From Sinohyriopsis cumingii (lineage: Eukaryota > Mollusca > Bivalvia > Unionida > Unionidae), in assembly GCA_028554795.2 (NCBI GenBank), contig CM068839.1, forward strand, positions 86,697,540 through 86,761,539: DNA of 64,000 bases, given 5' to 3'. Position 1 is the first letter of the stretch. Each line of letters starts with the position of its first letter. This document shows positions 1 to 10,705 of this stretch, in pieces. Both the position numbers and the translations under genes were made by a program. Under the pieces are notes generated by a model. That model was not told the DNA's origin, did not search any database, and saw only the letters and a program-made list of their open reading frames with translations.

Positions 1-3000
1 GCCTATCTGAAATTCTTATCCTCCAGGGTTACAAAAATGCCAGCTGATCAGGCGCAGGAATCAATAGAATTCTTTGAACAATGTTCATGCAGCCATAAAC
101 AGGAATTTAAAAACATTGGCAAAATCGATATTATCATAGAAAAAGATTTCAAATGTGATAATTCAATATTATGCGTAAACTTGAAATGTAATCTAAAATT
201 CACTATTTCAAGATAACAAAGCATTATCAAGGAAGAAATAGGGAAAATCAATGCATATCTTCAATATCAAAAGTCTGACCTTATTTCCCTTGGGTTCATA
301 ATCTGGTAAAGTCTGACTATTTGTTTCATGACTATAAGAGTGCAATCTTACCATCAATTTACCCCAACCTCTTACAAATATTAAACTGATCAATCTGGCA
401 TGGTGTAGATCACTCTGACTCATGAAATAGTTACAAAATGTGACCGACATGGTGCTCATGATAAACTTGAAGTAACATCAAACAAGAGAATATACAACTG
501 GCATAAGCACGTGTCCAGTGAAATGGGTCCATGTTTTCCTCAAACCATTTAAACTCCATTTGTTTATTTAGATATTTATGATTGGGTGTGGTGCCTTAGC
601 CAATTGAAAAGTTGGATTTCGTCGTCACCGTGCAGTAATGGCATAGGGAAATTGCTTATTGGGGGGCATAGCAAATATAAACACCTTACATCGAGTTATA
701 CATCATGAAAACTAAAGGAAGATTAAATATTTATCCGAATCTGCGAGAAAATTATTCGTTATGTTTGAATTCCCTGAGAGACAAGTATTGGAACTACAGC
801 CTTGATAATATTTAAAATGATACTCGCCATGCATTATTACTCACACGATTATCCAAATCTCGCAGCCTAGATGTACATGACATCAGAGGTCCATTACTCG
901 TGTGATAACAGCAATAAACCCCATTGAAATGTAGAAAAAATAAAATAGTAATCGAAAGTCACTGTATGTATGTAAAAGAATGGAAAAGACACATATTTCT
1001 AAACATATGTATTCTGAGATCAACGTCCAGACGCGGAGAAAGTCACATTCAGCCAGCAGACAGCACATGTCATCGCGGTAGTCACGCGGTATCAACAAAA
1101 ACCTCGGTGACACGTACGCTGTGGTGTTTGATGAGTCTGGTGGTCAGCAGGTTGCTGTGACAGCGACATATTTGTTTTCGTTATTCTCGGAAGAAATATG
1201 TTGAGAATTATGTGTCCTTTCGTTTTTATACAAACGTGAAGTGACTTTCATGTAATATTTTCGAATAATTTTTCTCATCGTATTAAATGGTATTTAAATA
1301 AATATTGTAATTGTATTCGATATGACTACATCCGTGAATTTAATCCCAGTAGGTCTTGATATCAGTAGCAGAGTACTTTACTCTAACATTCTCGTCCACC
1401 GACATCTTTATGCAACTGTCATATATATTCAGGTCTTTGACGTGTTATATGTATAGATGCAATGTAATTTTATAACGTTATTTTGACTGTCGAGCGAAAT
1501 TAAATGTATCGAGATATTTAAAGAATCACAAAGAAACTAAATATTGAGAAGTTTTCAATAACCCCTTGCAGAATATCGTACATGGGACAATTTCCGCGTG
1601 GTTTTATTTTATGGCCTTTTGCTTTGGGGTGGACAGTGGCAACTACTGACATTCGCGATAATGCTGTGAAGAAAATTTGTGGCACCAAGTATTAAAATAG
1701 GATCAAATCCACCCAAGAATCGTTCGAATAAATTCTTAGAAGTCCAACGATGTTGAAAATTCATCAAAAGTGGTATAGTTGCATGAATCTAAATGCACTT
1801 ACGGGTAACTGTATGGAGAGAAAGATTCAAGTAGATGACATGAGATACGCTTTGAGATGAAACACGAATTTGCAATTATCATTTAATGCATGTGCACGTA
1901 AATTCTGCATGTACTAATAATCTACAATATGGGTATTTTTCATTATCCGTTATAATATACATAACAAAAGTAAATTTATATTTTTTTTAGTTAAGGTTTT
2001 TACATGAGTTTTGAATTTTTACATTTACATTTTATTTTATTAGAGCTGATACATCAACGTTGTTCGTGGGTAATGCATACAAGCTGAACGAAATAACATT
2101 TATAAACATACTTCTTTCAACATAATTGCGATGTATGAATAATACAAGATTCTATTAAATTAATATATTCTATCTAATTGTGCTAACGTCTTCATCTTTC
2201 TTGAGCAATCAATTAAAACATGTCTTGACAATCACGTCAAATACGTTTATCAGGTTATAATAAAATGAGGTTGAGCGATACAAAAACTGAGAGAAACTAT
2301 CTGCCTCTTAGATTTTGAGTATATCATGTCAGTCGAAAGCTTGTGTTGCTGCTTCACTGGCTTGAATGCTATACCTCCAGTATTAGATAGTAATTAGCAA
2401 GTCTTTGCATTCTTTTACTGCCACAGATCCTTATTTTCATAAATTCCATTGATGAAATCAGTATAATAACAACGACTTCGTTTACGTAGCCAGAATGCTA
2501 ATGTTGTTGCGTTCACTACTGTATAGGTGCTTAAATGGCTTCCTTTTAAATGTTAGGGTAGATATCTCCCTGGAATTCTGTCATGTCGCTAATAACCATG
2601 GTTAAACTCAGCTCGTCAGTACTTCATCTTCAAATAATATTACCGTTTATATATATGCAGTACTGTAGTATGATTATAATGAGTCATGAACCTAACCTAG
2701 ATGGGACCAGCCTATCAAAATATTTGGAAAGTTTAAAACTTATTCACCTAAAGCACCATCTACGTGTTTGATGTTATTGCAATTCACTAACTGCATAAGA
2801 AAAAGAAAGATCAGAACGTTACACAAGAAAACTCGTTATCGTTCAATTACATTCAATCATCTAAAAGAGGTTTACACATAGAAACAAACATTAACATTAA
2901 TAATATCACACATTACTTTTTTTACCCAAGAGTCTAATTTGCAGTCATCTACAAGTTTCAAGTACAGCAATGTCTTCAGAATACCCTAGGCAACATGCAA

Positions 3001-3700
3001 ATGTGAGGGTACCTTTTAGACAATGACAAAAGTAAGGAAAAGGTTGATTTTTAAAAAAAAAATAGCTTATTTGATTTAATTCTATATTTTACATTTGCAT
3101 TTCCCTTCCCATAGCAGTAAATCGAATCTAATAGTTGCATATATAACGTTCTCATCAACTGCTCTCGTTGTCTACTTTACTTGGGACAGATAATGATGAA
3201 GTGCACAGTTTGACCGCACGAACAAAAAAAAGAGGTGTCAACAAGTTGAACACGATAAAGTACAGCTTTTAATGAACTTTCATTATGTCGTAATCTAGAA
3301 TGGATAATATCTAGTGTTTTAGTAATAAAACGTGGCATTTTGCTAGATTCTATATTGGGATAGTAATACTTTTTTTCAAAGCACTGTAAGAAATCCTATA
3401 CTGAGTTTCCTGTTTGAGATTGTTCCACAAGGATAACCTTGAGGGTATAAAAGACGATTTGGTAAAATTTAGACTGAAATTGCAAATGACCATTTTATTT
3501 GAACGTTGAAGTTTAAAAGGGAGCAATTCGATGGGGGGGGGGGGTAATTCAACGAGATAGAATGGTGCTTGGTTCGTTTTAATTTCGTAGAATATTACTT
3601 ATCTGTTTTTTTTTTTTTTCTTCTCTTCTAGACTTCCGACTTTATCACTCTGTTGTGAAATTGACAGACTGCTAATTAGTGTATTTTGTAAGTCCTGTAA
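1..3700. other. AT-rich DNA, no gene recognised
   Basis: Only short open frames (up to 83 codons) lie here, and none carries a motif I recognise. The frame on the minus strand at 883-1113 is rich in F, I and C, as expected for random translation of AT-rich DNA. A run of eleven G lies near 3533-3543 and a T run near 3607-3619. I see no RNA gene, promoter or clear repeat. Confidence 0.6.
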
Positions 3701-3990
3701 CTATTCCGGAGAAAGTTTCCATTCATCTGGTAAGTTATTTTCCTTTGATGGTCGATTATAAAGCATTGCTAGTGGTGCTGCTATTATCACACTGATGACT
3801 TGAAGCTCTCTATGACTTAAGCCTTCAGGCCCAGCAGCTTCATTGACAGAAATGGAATTAATACTATCTTTAAAAAAATTTAGTAACGGTAATTTCATTT
3901 AGGATAGCAAAGCATTCTTTTAGAAAATTAGGGAGAGGAGCATTAATATCATCAATTGCTGAAATTGTAGCAAAATGTCATTTAAGAAGT
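3701..3990 (-). pseudogene. non-LTR retrotransposon RT fragment
   Basis: The 65-codon minus-strand frame contains NEAAGPEGLSHREL, then VIAAPLAMLYNR-like residues and LPDEWKLSPE. This matches the N-terminal part of the reverse transcriptase of Jockey/CR1-type LINEs, where a (N/K)KAAGPDG...LP.EWK block precedes the palm domain. Upstream, in a different frame (about 3900-3990), residues resembling DINAPLPNF suggest the preceding linker, so a frameshift separates the two parts. Nothing past the WKLSPE block is recognisable: the next codon is a stop and the sequence runs into an A-rich stretch (T-rich on the plus strand). No endonuclease or palm motifs remain. It is a dead, 5'- and 3'-truncated copy. 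The clade cannot be settled from so short a piece. Confidence 0.72.
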
Positions 3991-4042
3991 TACCTTTTTC
4001 TTTTTCATCACATCAGACACATTATCATATCAGCACAAACAG

Positions 4043-4501
4043 GCTTGCTTACCCATGTCATTCATATGAACGCTTAGCCATTCACATACCGGCGTACCTG
4101 CACATGGAAATTAATATGAATTAGAAACTAAATGACGACCCTACAAGAGGTAATTGTAGAATAAATGTATAGTATGTACGCGGTATCAATGATTTACCAA
4201 GATTTGTATAAATTTTTAATTAAAAGGAAAAGAGGCTTGTATATATTTATACAACGACTGGTATATCATTGCAAAGATGATAGTTTTGTTTTTATAGTTT
4301 CTATTTTTCTTCACATTGATTAAATCAGTATGATACACTCTTATGATTTAAACATGAAAGATGGTTTTAATACTAAAAGTATCGCACTACAAAAGATTGG
4401 TTAGCTACGCCATTCACATGCACGCTTTGCCATTCACGTAGTTGCGCATGTAAATTAATATGGAATAGAAACTAACTGAAGAACCAAAAAGAGGTAATTA
4501 A
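4043..4501. repeat. diverged direct repeat, about 110 bp, spaced about 355 bp
   Basis: The segment near 4043-4157 (gcttacccatgtcattca..., then ttaatatgaattagaaact, then aagaggtaatt) recurs near 4397-4501 in the same orientation with roughly three quarters of bases matching by eye. Both copies contain 'cattcacat', an 'aaattaatatg' word and end in 'agaggtaatt'. The intervening 240 bp are not part of the match. It could be an old local duplication or two copies of an unnamed repeat. Confidence 0.6.
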
Positions 4502-4570
4502 AATATTTTAATATATTTACAGCTGATCTCAGTCATTATTATTGCTTTTGCAACAGTTCCACCGACCATA

Positions 4571-4726
4571 AGCACACACACACACACACACTCTCTCTCT
4601 CGTCCTTTGGTCGGTTTCAACTTAATGTTTACCATCATTCATAGGTCCAGAGACATCGCTGTATGACACAAACGAAAATCCTCTACGCTCGTCATTTCAC
4701 TGATTTCAGCCTGTATATTGTTACCA

Positions 4727-4806
<80 letters not shown>

Positions 4807-4828
4807 TGAGATGGGGGAGAGAGAGAGA
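4571..4828. repeat. CA/CT and AG microsatellites
   Basis: A (CA)n tract passes into (CT)n at 4571-4601, and an (AG)n tract with few interruptions runs from 4731 to about 4828. The 95-codon minus-strand frame across the second tract is a Ser-Leu repeat produced by the microsatellite and is not a gene. Confidence 0.95.
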
Positions 4829-4929
4829 TATCGTTGGACATTTTCATATTTAATTAATAATAATCGGTCTTTGGAACATAATAATATGTTTAAGAAACAA
4901 CAACAACATAACATAAAATACATCACAGT

Positions 4930-5545
4930 ATGTGTACCACCTAACCGAAATATTTGTATTATTGATAAATACTGTAGATAAATCCTAAGGAAATTTTACA
5001 CATATCGTTACGTTGAACCTTATTCTTGTACGTTACTTGATGTAATTTCTATTTCAAGGTTGCCCATCCAGCCAAAAAAAACATCCTCAAAAAAACCATC
5101 CTCTCTCACTCCACACTCCTGCGTAGTTTGTCCGTTATGCATGAGACAAGTCGGGGGAACACATAGCAGAAAGGATTGCGATGAAAATGGGTACCATATT
5201 AAATCATACAAAAGCGGGGACTATTAATCCCATTTATGGTTAATTTCATACATCACTAATGGATAATGTAAAGAAATTCATCACTGATCTAGAATCAACT
5301 GCACACGGTATCGAGGATGTTTATATATGCGTATTATTGCGCCATGGGCGGATTATAATTTGATATACCAATAGAACAGGTATATCAAATTGCTTTATAC
5401 CAATACTTTTTTAGCCATATTACTTTTAATGTGTGTGTATATATATAAGTTTGACAAATACACTTCCCTTGGAGCTACCGCGGCTTCTGTCTGCTAATCG
5501 CCTTTTACGACTTGCATGAGGGGCGGATCTGACCTATTCTACATC
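4930..5545. other. no gene recognised; small hairpin
   Basis: No coding feature seen. Near 5359-5392 a short perfect inverted repeat (TTTGATATACC, 9-nt loop, GGTATATCAAA) could form an 11-bp stem. The sequence at 5461-5525 (ggagctaccgcggcttctgtctgc...) is noticeably more GC-rich than its surroundings and may belong to the outer edge of the element that begins just downstream. Confidence 0.5.
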
Positions 5546-5856
5546 AGTAGGAGTGGGGGCACTTTGGTGACACAGGGATCATAATGTTATAATGGTGGGG
5601 GGGACTTTGGCGACAATGGAAATTTAACATGGGAATGATGGATCTATGGGATTTGAACATTGATGACGTCATGAGGTGTATAGAGTCGAAACTGTGTATA
5701 CGGTGAAATGCATTTATAGGGACAAAGGTTGATAAGGAGAAACATATACATACAGAAACAAACAAATACACATCCAAACAGAAAAGATGACAGAGACGTT
5801 TTAAAGAAAGACTCAAAGATAGAAAGAGGAAAGAGAGGTTCCAAAGAAAGACACAC

Positions 5857-5860
5857 ATAT
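5857..5860. repeat. target-site duplication ATAT (left)
   Basis: ATAT immediately precedes the left terminal repeat and is repeated at 9229-9232 immediately after the right one. The uninterrupted counterpart in the other arm (about 10765-10768, read on the minus strand as ...acATATagaatag) contains ATAT once, so the duplication was made by the insertion. Confidence 0.8.
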
Positions 5861-6324
5861 GGTATAACGGTACCAATTGCGCAAGTCCAGGTGGGCGGAG
5901 CTTAAGGTGTATGGAACATTGTATTCAGAATTAAAGAACAAAACTAGCTGTGATTGGTGCATTATGTAAGACTTGTACTTTCTGTTTGGCTTAAAAAAAA
6001 GTTGAGCCTCTTGGCAACATGTGAGTTTGTGTTAATTTCTATCTAGATCATATTTTGTATTTTTTATGATTTTTTTAAAATATGGTACACATGACTGAAA
6101 ATGTGCTTGTTGTGACTAGATAACTCTTACCCCTGTCTAGTTCCAGTAGAGTTATCTCTCTTAAATGCAATGGAGTACCTGGTTATGTCATTGTCAAATT
6201 GACAATCTAGCATTGTTCTATATGACAGCATGTGACATGCATGCCCAAGTAGGACAGAAAGTATATTTATTTCACAAAACATTAGCATTGAGGTATATGG
6301 AAAAACAATTGGTACCGTGATACC
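5861..6324 (+). repeat. left 464 bp terminal direct repeat
   Basis: It starts GGTATAACGGTACCAATTG and ends CAATTGGTACCGTGATACC, so each copy has 19 bp terminal inverted repeats with one mismatch. It is matched base for base by 8766-9228, except for eight versus seven A residues near 5992-5999. Its inner edge (ATACC followed by taaagg) differs from the right copy's outer edge, which fixes the repeat boundary at ...ATACC. Confidence 0.93.
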
Positions 6325-6415
6325 TAAAGGAAAGAATAGCCTCACAGTGTTTCCATAGAAACGCATACATGTGGGCGGCATTTATGAACTATACTAGTTT
6401 GATGTAGGAAAACAA

Positions 6416-6736
6416 ATGTATGCTGAACACTTTTGGTCAAATATTGAAAGTTCTTTAAGAATAAAATGTATGAAATCTTTAGAAAATAGCACAAGATGGC
6501 TTTGGATGGGGACTTTTGATAACTATAGCTATGATAGATATAGACTTGTGTTACCTGATGCCTTTATGTATGTGCTGTTACCTCCTAGATTGGAATGCAT
6601 GCAACAAAATAAGTTATGTAAACATAATATAGTTGATTTTGGCCAAATATTGGCTATTGTACCTGCAAAAGATGAAAAATCATGTGTACAAAAACAACTA
6701 TCTTGTTCTTGTAAGGCATGCCATAAACCAGGATAG
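6416..6736 (+). CDS. unidentified 106-aa Cys-containing ORF inside the insertion
   Basis: The frame opens about 90 bp inside the left terminal repeat. It follows an in-frame TAG eight codons before its ATG and ends with a TAG after a cysteine-rich tail (residues about 70-106: CMQQNKLCKH, then EKSCVQKQ, then CSCKACHKPG). The N-terminal half contains FWSNIE, WLWMGTFDNYSYDRYR and VLPDAFMYVLLPPR and looks protein-like rather than like translated AT-repeat DNA. I do not recognise the family. It has no signal peptide or membrane segment. It could be a real cargo or element-encoded protein, the last exon of a captured gene, or chance. It is the only frame of note in the 2.4 kb interior. Confidence 0.35.
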   Translation: MYAEHFWSNIESSLRIKCMKSLENSTRWLWMGTFDNYSYDRYRLVLPDAFMYVLLPPRLECMQQNKLCKHNIVDFGQILAIVPAKDEKSCVQKQLSCSCKACHKPG

Positions 6737-6739
6737 AGA

Positions 6740-8765
6740 ACATTCTAAGTACACTTGTAGATAGATCACTTGTACCATGTGGGATGTTCTGGCATGAGTA
6801 ATTTTTAGGTAATTTATTAAGGATTTGGTATTCCTTCCCATTTTGATTTGAATTGTCCTGCTCTAATTGTCCCTTTTTTTTTTTACACTCTCCTGCTTTG
6901 AAATTGTTCATGTAGTTAGTTCAGTTCTCTTGCATTCCCTTTTGTTGAAGTAGCAGTGAATACCAACAAACAAGAACAGTTTCCTTAAGTCAGCATTTCC
7001 CATTGGCACTTGTATAAGCCCAATTATAATCTACTACTGACTTTCAATTAATCCTATTTCTTTCTGTCAAGCTGCTCTTGTGGAATTTCCATGATTGGTC
7101 CAACATTACAGAATGATAACCATTTTAGTCACACAGTGCGTATTCATTCCATTCAAATCCACACTGTTCTTGAAACTTTGCATCCCATCGCAAGAATCCA
7201 AATTGGCATGAGATGATATCTGCATGGTTATGGAAGGCTGCACTCTACATGCCGGCATTGTAGAAAATATGAACTATGTGATATGAAAGAGCTGCGTCAT
7301 CTTAGAAATTAAAATTACATGACTCTTGAGGTCTCCACTAAACATAGGAGTCTAAATGTTAGGTTCTCACTTTGTCAGTAATGTATTTTGAGATAATTTA
7401 ATTGCAATGAAGTTAATACAGGTTGTTGATGAACTCATCTATATTACATGGATAATGTATTCAAGGTTACCACACCTTATGTATATCATTCAGTTATCTC
7501 CCTTACACCAGTCATAACATTTCAAGGAAATAAAATCTCACATTTTCAGTGACTGATTATGAAAATAAAGAGAAGATTTGTGAAGTATTATATTAGCCCT
7601 CAATCTTGATGCAAATGTAAGTAGAAGCAATTTGATAATTTCTCACAGTAAAGTTTACAAGTTTAAAAACTGATAAGGTATGTTCTGCTTGGCTCTGAGA
7701 TAAGTTTCTCTCTATCTTATGCCAATTATTATTAAATTCTTATGTAGAAGAAATATACTTTATATGTATCTATATTATCTAAATTATTCACCCTTTTATA
7801 TTAGATGGAAATGAACACAACTTCACTTGAAATTTGGGTCCTGTAAGGGATGCTATAGCACAGTTGCCTTTGGGCTGTCCTTGGACCTGTTGGGCCCTGC
7901 CCCATATATTTGTCCAAGGTAAGGTCATCAAACTTTCACTTCTCATTTTTCGCATTGCTGATTTTGCCACCTTTAATTCCTTTATCATAAGCTACCTCTC
8001 CCTTTTAGATAAACACTTTCCTCCTGTTTTTAACTCCATTTGATGTGCTATACTTAGTGTTTATATTTGGCATTTTTCTGTATTTTATTCCCCTAATTTC
8101 ACCTCCCAATCCAAACATAACCACTTAGAAGCTGCGATTTACTATATTTGGTGACTGACTGGCTTATTGAAACAATTTTATTCACATTACAAAGGAGGAA
8201 AGCTTACTATTTGTGTTACAAAGAGGATGGGTAGGTGGACCTTTGTGTGAGGACTGGTGGTTAGTGACCTCTTGTATCTGTAGATAGTGTAAAGTGGTCA
8301 AAGCTTATACTTTATAATAAGATTGGGTCATGTCCACCTGTCTCTGATGTTAAGTTCTGCACCTACCAAACAAATATAAATTCCTTTCTTTTAGGTGAAT
8401 TGTACATTTTGAAGTAGGACAGGTGCATACTATTTGGTACATTGACCTTTGACCTAGTTATTACATAATATGATATAATGTGATTTATCCCATATCACCT
8501 ATGTGAAGTTCAATAATTGCTGATATGAATAAGATACAACTCATAGTTGAAAGAATTCATTTTATTTCAAAAGATGATTTTGATGGTGAAGCAAAAGTAT
8601 GAAAACAATAGTTCAAACAGCTCAATGACATTTCTATACACATTCATATAAGACATAGGTTAGTACCTCATCAAATTGTTTTTCACAAGTGAGACTAAGT
8701 ATATTTGTTACTTATACAGTCCCGAACTATTTCACAGATTATTGGAAAAATTAAGGTTTGCTATA
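6740..8765. other. interior of the insertion, no domain recognised
   Basis: About 2 kb of AT-rich DNA lies between the short ORF and the right terminal repeat. Open frames here are 85 codons or less and show no polymerase, integrase, transposase or capsid motif. Near 7494 the word 'cagttatctcccttacacc' resembles a sequence common in molluscan repeats. The last bases before the right repeat (ttaaggtttgctata) are not a clear polypurine tract. Confidence 0.6.
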
Positions 8766-9228
8766 GGTATAACGGTACCAATTGCGCAAGTCCAGGTGGG
8801 CGGAGCTTAAGGTGTATGGAACATTGTATTCAGAATTAAAGAACAAAACTAGCTGTGATTGGTGCATTATGTAAGACTTGTACTTTCTGTTTGGCTTAAA
8901 AAAAGTTGAGCCTCTTGGCAACATGTGAGTTTGTGTTAATTTCTATCTAGATCATATTTTGTATTTTTTATGATTTTTTTAAAATATGGTACACATGACT
9001 GAAAATGTGCTTGTTGTGACTAGATAACTCTTACCCCTGTCTAGTTCCAGTAGAGTTATCTCTCTTAAATGCAATGGAGTACCTGGTTATGTCATTGTCA
9101 AATTGACAATCTAGCATTGTTCTATATGACAGCATGTGACATGCATGCCCAAGTAGGACAGAAAGTATATTTATTTCACAAAACATTAGCATTGAGGTAT
9201 ATGGAAAAACAATTGGTACCGTGATACC
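8766..9228 (+). repeat. right 463 bp terminal direct repeat
   Basis: This is the second copy of the repeat at 5861-6324, in direct orientation and identical apart from one A in a homopolymer. It starts GGTATAACGG (preceded by ctata) and ends GTGATACC (followed by ATATagaatag, the duplicated target and the resumed host arm). Confidence 0.93.
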
Positions 9229-9302
9229 ATATAGAATAGAGACTCAAAAAAGAAAAGTCTATTGTATGGGTACAGAACATTTCTTCAAGTATATTCATGG
9301 AC

Positions 9303-9979
9303 TCCGACATGTGCTTTGGTCGAAATTGTAGTTCATGTCGTTGAGAAAAAACTTCATATACAACTTATTTACATTTCTTAATGAATAACATTTTCTTTTA
9401 CGCTACATTAAATGTTCATTTTTAAGAAAAAGCTAAAGCAAAACAAGAAACAAACAATCAAATATGACAAAGTTCATGTTTCTATCTTTATCTGTCACAC
9501 ACGTTGTGTAAATTCTGGTCATCTACTACTTGTGTCCCAGCTTAGATGTTTCCCTTTCATTCGTAAATCTGCTCTTGTATCCATCGCGCGAGGTACACTT
9601 ATCGGAAAGCAGATCAAGTGCAGCCATTGTCTTCTTCCCATGGAGGTACGACGTAAGCCATATGAGTGGCCACTTTTCCATCGGTGATGTCAAATTACTA
9701 TCTCATCATCTGGACGTCTTCAATAGCCCTAGAAAGTTTGGAAGAAGTCAGTTCTGTAGGTGTACTAAACCCGAGACATACAGGAGAGTTCAAACTGTCG
9801 TGATGCATAGGTAGGTTCAAAACGATCCTGATCTTTGACTTGGCACTGACGCTTGAGTTCCCCTAATAGTGAGACAAATTAGCCTATAATAAAACCTGCT
9901 GCTTCCTCGCGTAGAATTTCAGACGCGAAGTCTTTAAATTGCACCGTGTAGGTGTAAGTTGTCGTCCTAAAGTTGGATG
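9303..9979. other. core of the interrupted inverted-arm element, unassigned part
   Basis: It lies between the inner end of the left arm and the small minus-strand frames at 9980-10680. Two overlapping plus-strand frames of about 91 and 94 codons run at 9412-9814 but show no recognisable motif. The region is less AT-rich than the flanks, which suggests former coding sequence of the parent element. Confidence 0.4.
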
Positions 9980-10246
9980 CTAAAATACTCCTTTAGGTCT
10001 ACGGGATCCTTTTCCTTCTTGGACGTACTTTGTTGTGACGGCATGGTGGTGAAAGAGGCCAATGATGTTCGTTCCTTCTCCTTTTTTATCTGCATATATT
10101 GATTTCTCTTTCTCAACGTTTGTCCTCGCAATGAGGTGTCGTTCTTGGAAGTCGTCCCATTTTATACTGGGTGATATCAGCGTGCCATTAGGTAAACTCT
10201 TGTAGTCTGGAAGTCGTACTGGTTGCACAAAGTTTCCATGGCGTTA
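9980..10246 (-). CDS. unidentified ORF in the core of the inverted-arm element
   Basis: This minus-strand frame of about 85-88 codons has no ATG in frame (the first upstream stop is a TAA near 10245). It begins HGNFVQPVRLPDYKSLP and continues with SIKWDDFQERHLIAR, DKKGEGTNIIG, HHHAVTTKY and a basic tail GKGSRRPKGVF before TAG. Its composition is protein-like and basic, and it lies in the same orientation as the next frame upstream (10258-10678), as if the two were consecutive genes or one broken gene. I recognise no family. The long-armed context makes a virus-like transposon protein conceivable, but that is inference. Confidence 0.35.
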
Positions 10247-10257
10247 GTAAATAAACA

Positions 10258-10678
10258 ATTAAGATGTGCACTGCATTGCTGATGTGATCTCGAGGCACAG
10301 CACCATACTCGAGTTTCTCATTCGACTTGAGTCTCTCGCTCGATACTTGCTGTGTAAAAAAATATTCATCTCTCTAGCTTGGCGTTTGTAGTCAAATTCA
10401 ATTGTTGGTATTGGACGTTTTCCCGTACGGTAAAGTGAAGTGATTGGGAAGTCCCTTTCTCTTCTGGAACACGATCTGATACAGTTTTTCCAACATCGAC
10501 TGACGATTTGTTGTGTGGTTAAACGTACAATCTTGTGCGAGTCCCAGGTGGTCACTCTAAAGTGTTGATCCTCTCCAGATGGCAAGGCTTCTTTCAGTAC
10601 TTTCATTTTAGACTCGGTGTGCACTTCTCCTCGTTGGTCCCAGTATTTTAGGACCGCCGCAAGTAAAGCTTAGAATCT
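10258..10678 (-). CDS. unidentified ORF in the core of the inverted-arm element, probably broken
   Basis: The minus-strand open frame runs from a TAA near 10679 to a TAA at 10258, about 138 codons, without an early ATG (the first Met is in SKMKVLKEALPSGED). Visible stretches are AAVLKYWDQRGEVHTESK, EALPSGEDQHFRVTTWDSH and KIVRLTTQQIVSRC, then a more degenerate second half with GKRPIPTIEFDYKRQAREM. The first half looks like a genuine conserved protein, and the loss of that character after about residue 75 suggests a frameshift. It sits just inside the right inverted arm. No domain is recognised. Confidence 0.4.
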
Positions 10679-10705
10679 TGTAGTCGGGGTGCTCGTCTGT
10701 CCATA

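Larger units (their letters stand above)
5861..9228 (+). mobile_element. recent 3.37 kb insertion with direct terminal repeats
   Basis: The unit consists of a 464 bp repeat (5861-6324), 2,441 bp of unique interior (6325-8765) and a second copy of the repeat in the same orientation (8766-9228). It is flanked by ATAT on both sides. The insertion site is proved by the partner inverted arm at about 10.77 kb, which has the same flanks joined without the insert. The two terminal repeats differ, as far as I can see, only by one A in a homopolymer, so the event is recent. An LTR-like non-autonomous retroelement (TRIM/LARD type) would explain direct repeats plus a 4 bp duplication. However, the repeats start GG and end CC rather than TG/CA, carry 19 bp terminal inverted repeats, and no primer-binding site or polypurine tract is evident. 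A composite of two MITE-like copies carrying cargo is the alternative. No pol or transposase domain is recognisable inside. Confidence 0.8.
5551..9302 (+). repeat. left inverted arm of an older element, split by an insertion
   Basis: Positions 5551-5860 followed by 9229-9302 read as a diverged inverted copy of 10706-11062. Shared blocks include 'acagaaacaaacaaatacac', 'ttccaaagaaag', 'atagaatagagactc' and 'tatgggtaca'. By eye, identity is roughly 75-80%. The left arm additionally holds a short internal duplication of an 'aaagaaagac' stretch. The match is interrupted exactly at 5860/9229 by a 3,368 bp insertion, after which it resumes and fades near 9302. Without the insertion the parent element would span about 2.15 kb with arms of about 380 bp around a 1.4 kb core. 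Arms this long are seen in Maverick/Polinton-like and foldback elements, but I cannot assign a class. Confidence 0.7.

Noticed and set aside
4639-4926. 95-codon minus-strand ORF with Ser-Leu repeat
   Set aside because: It is translation of an (AG)n microsatellite.
5861-6324. Reading the two 464 bp repeats as independent MITE insertions
   Set aside because: Each copy alone lacks matching flanks, whereas the outer flanks ATAT/ATAT match and the partner arm shows an empty site for the whole 3.37 kb unit.
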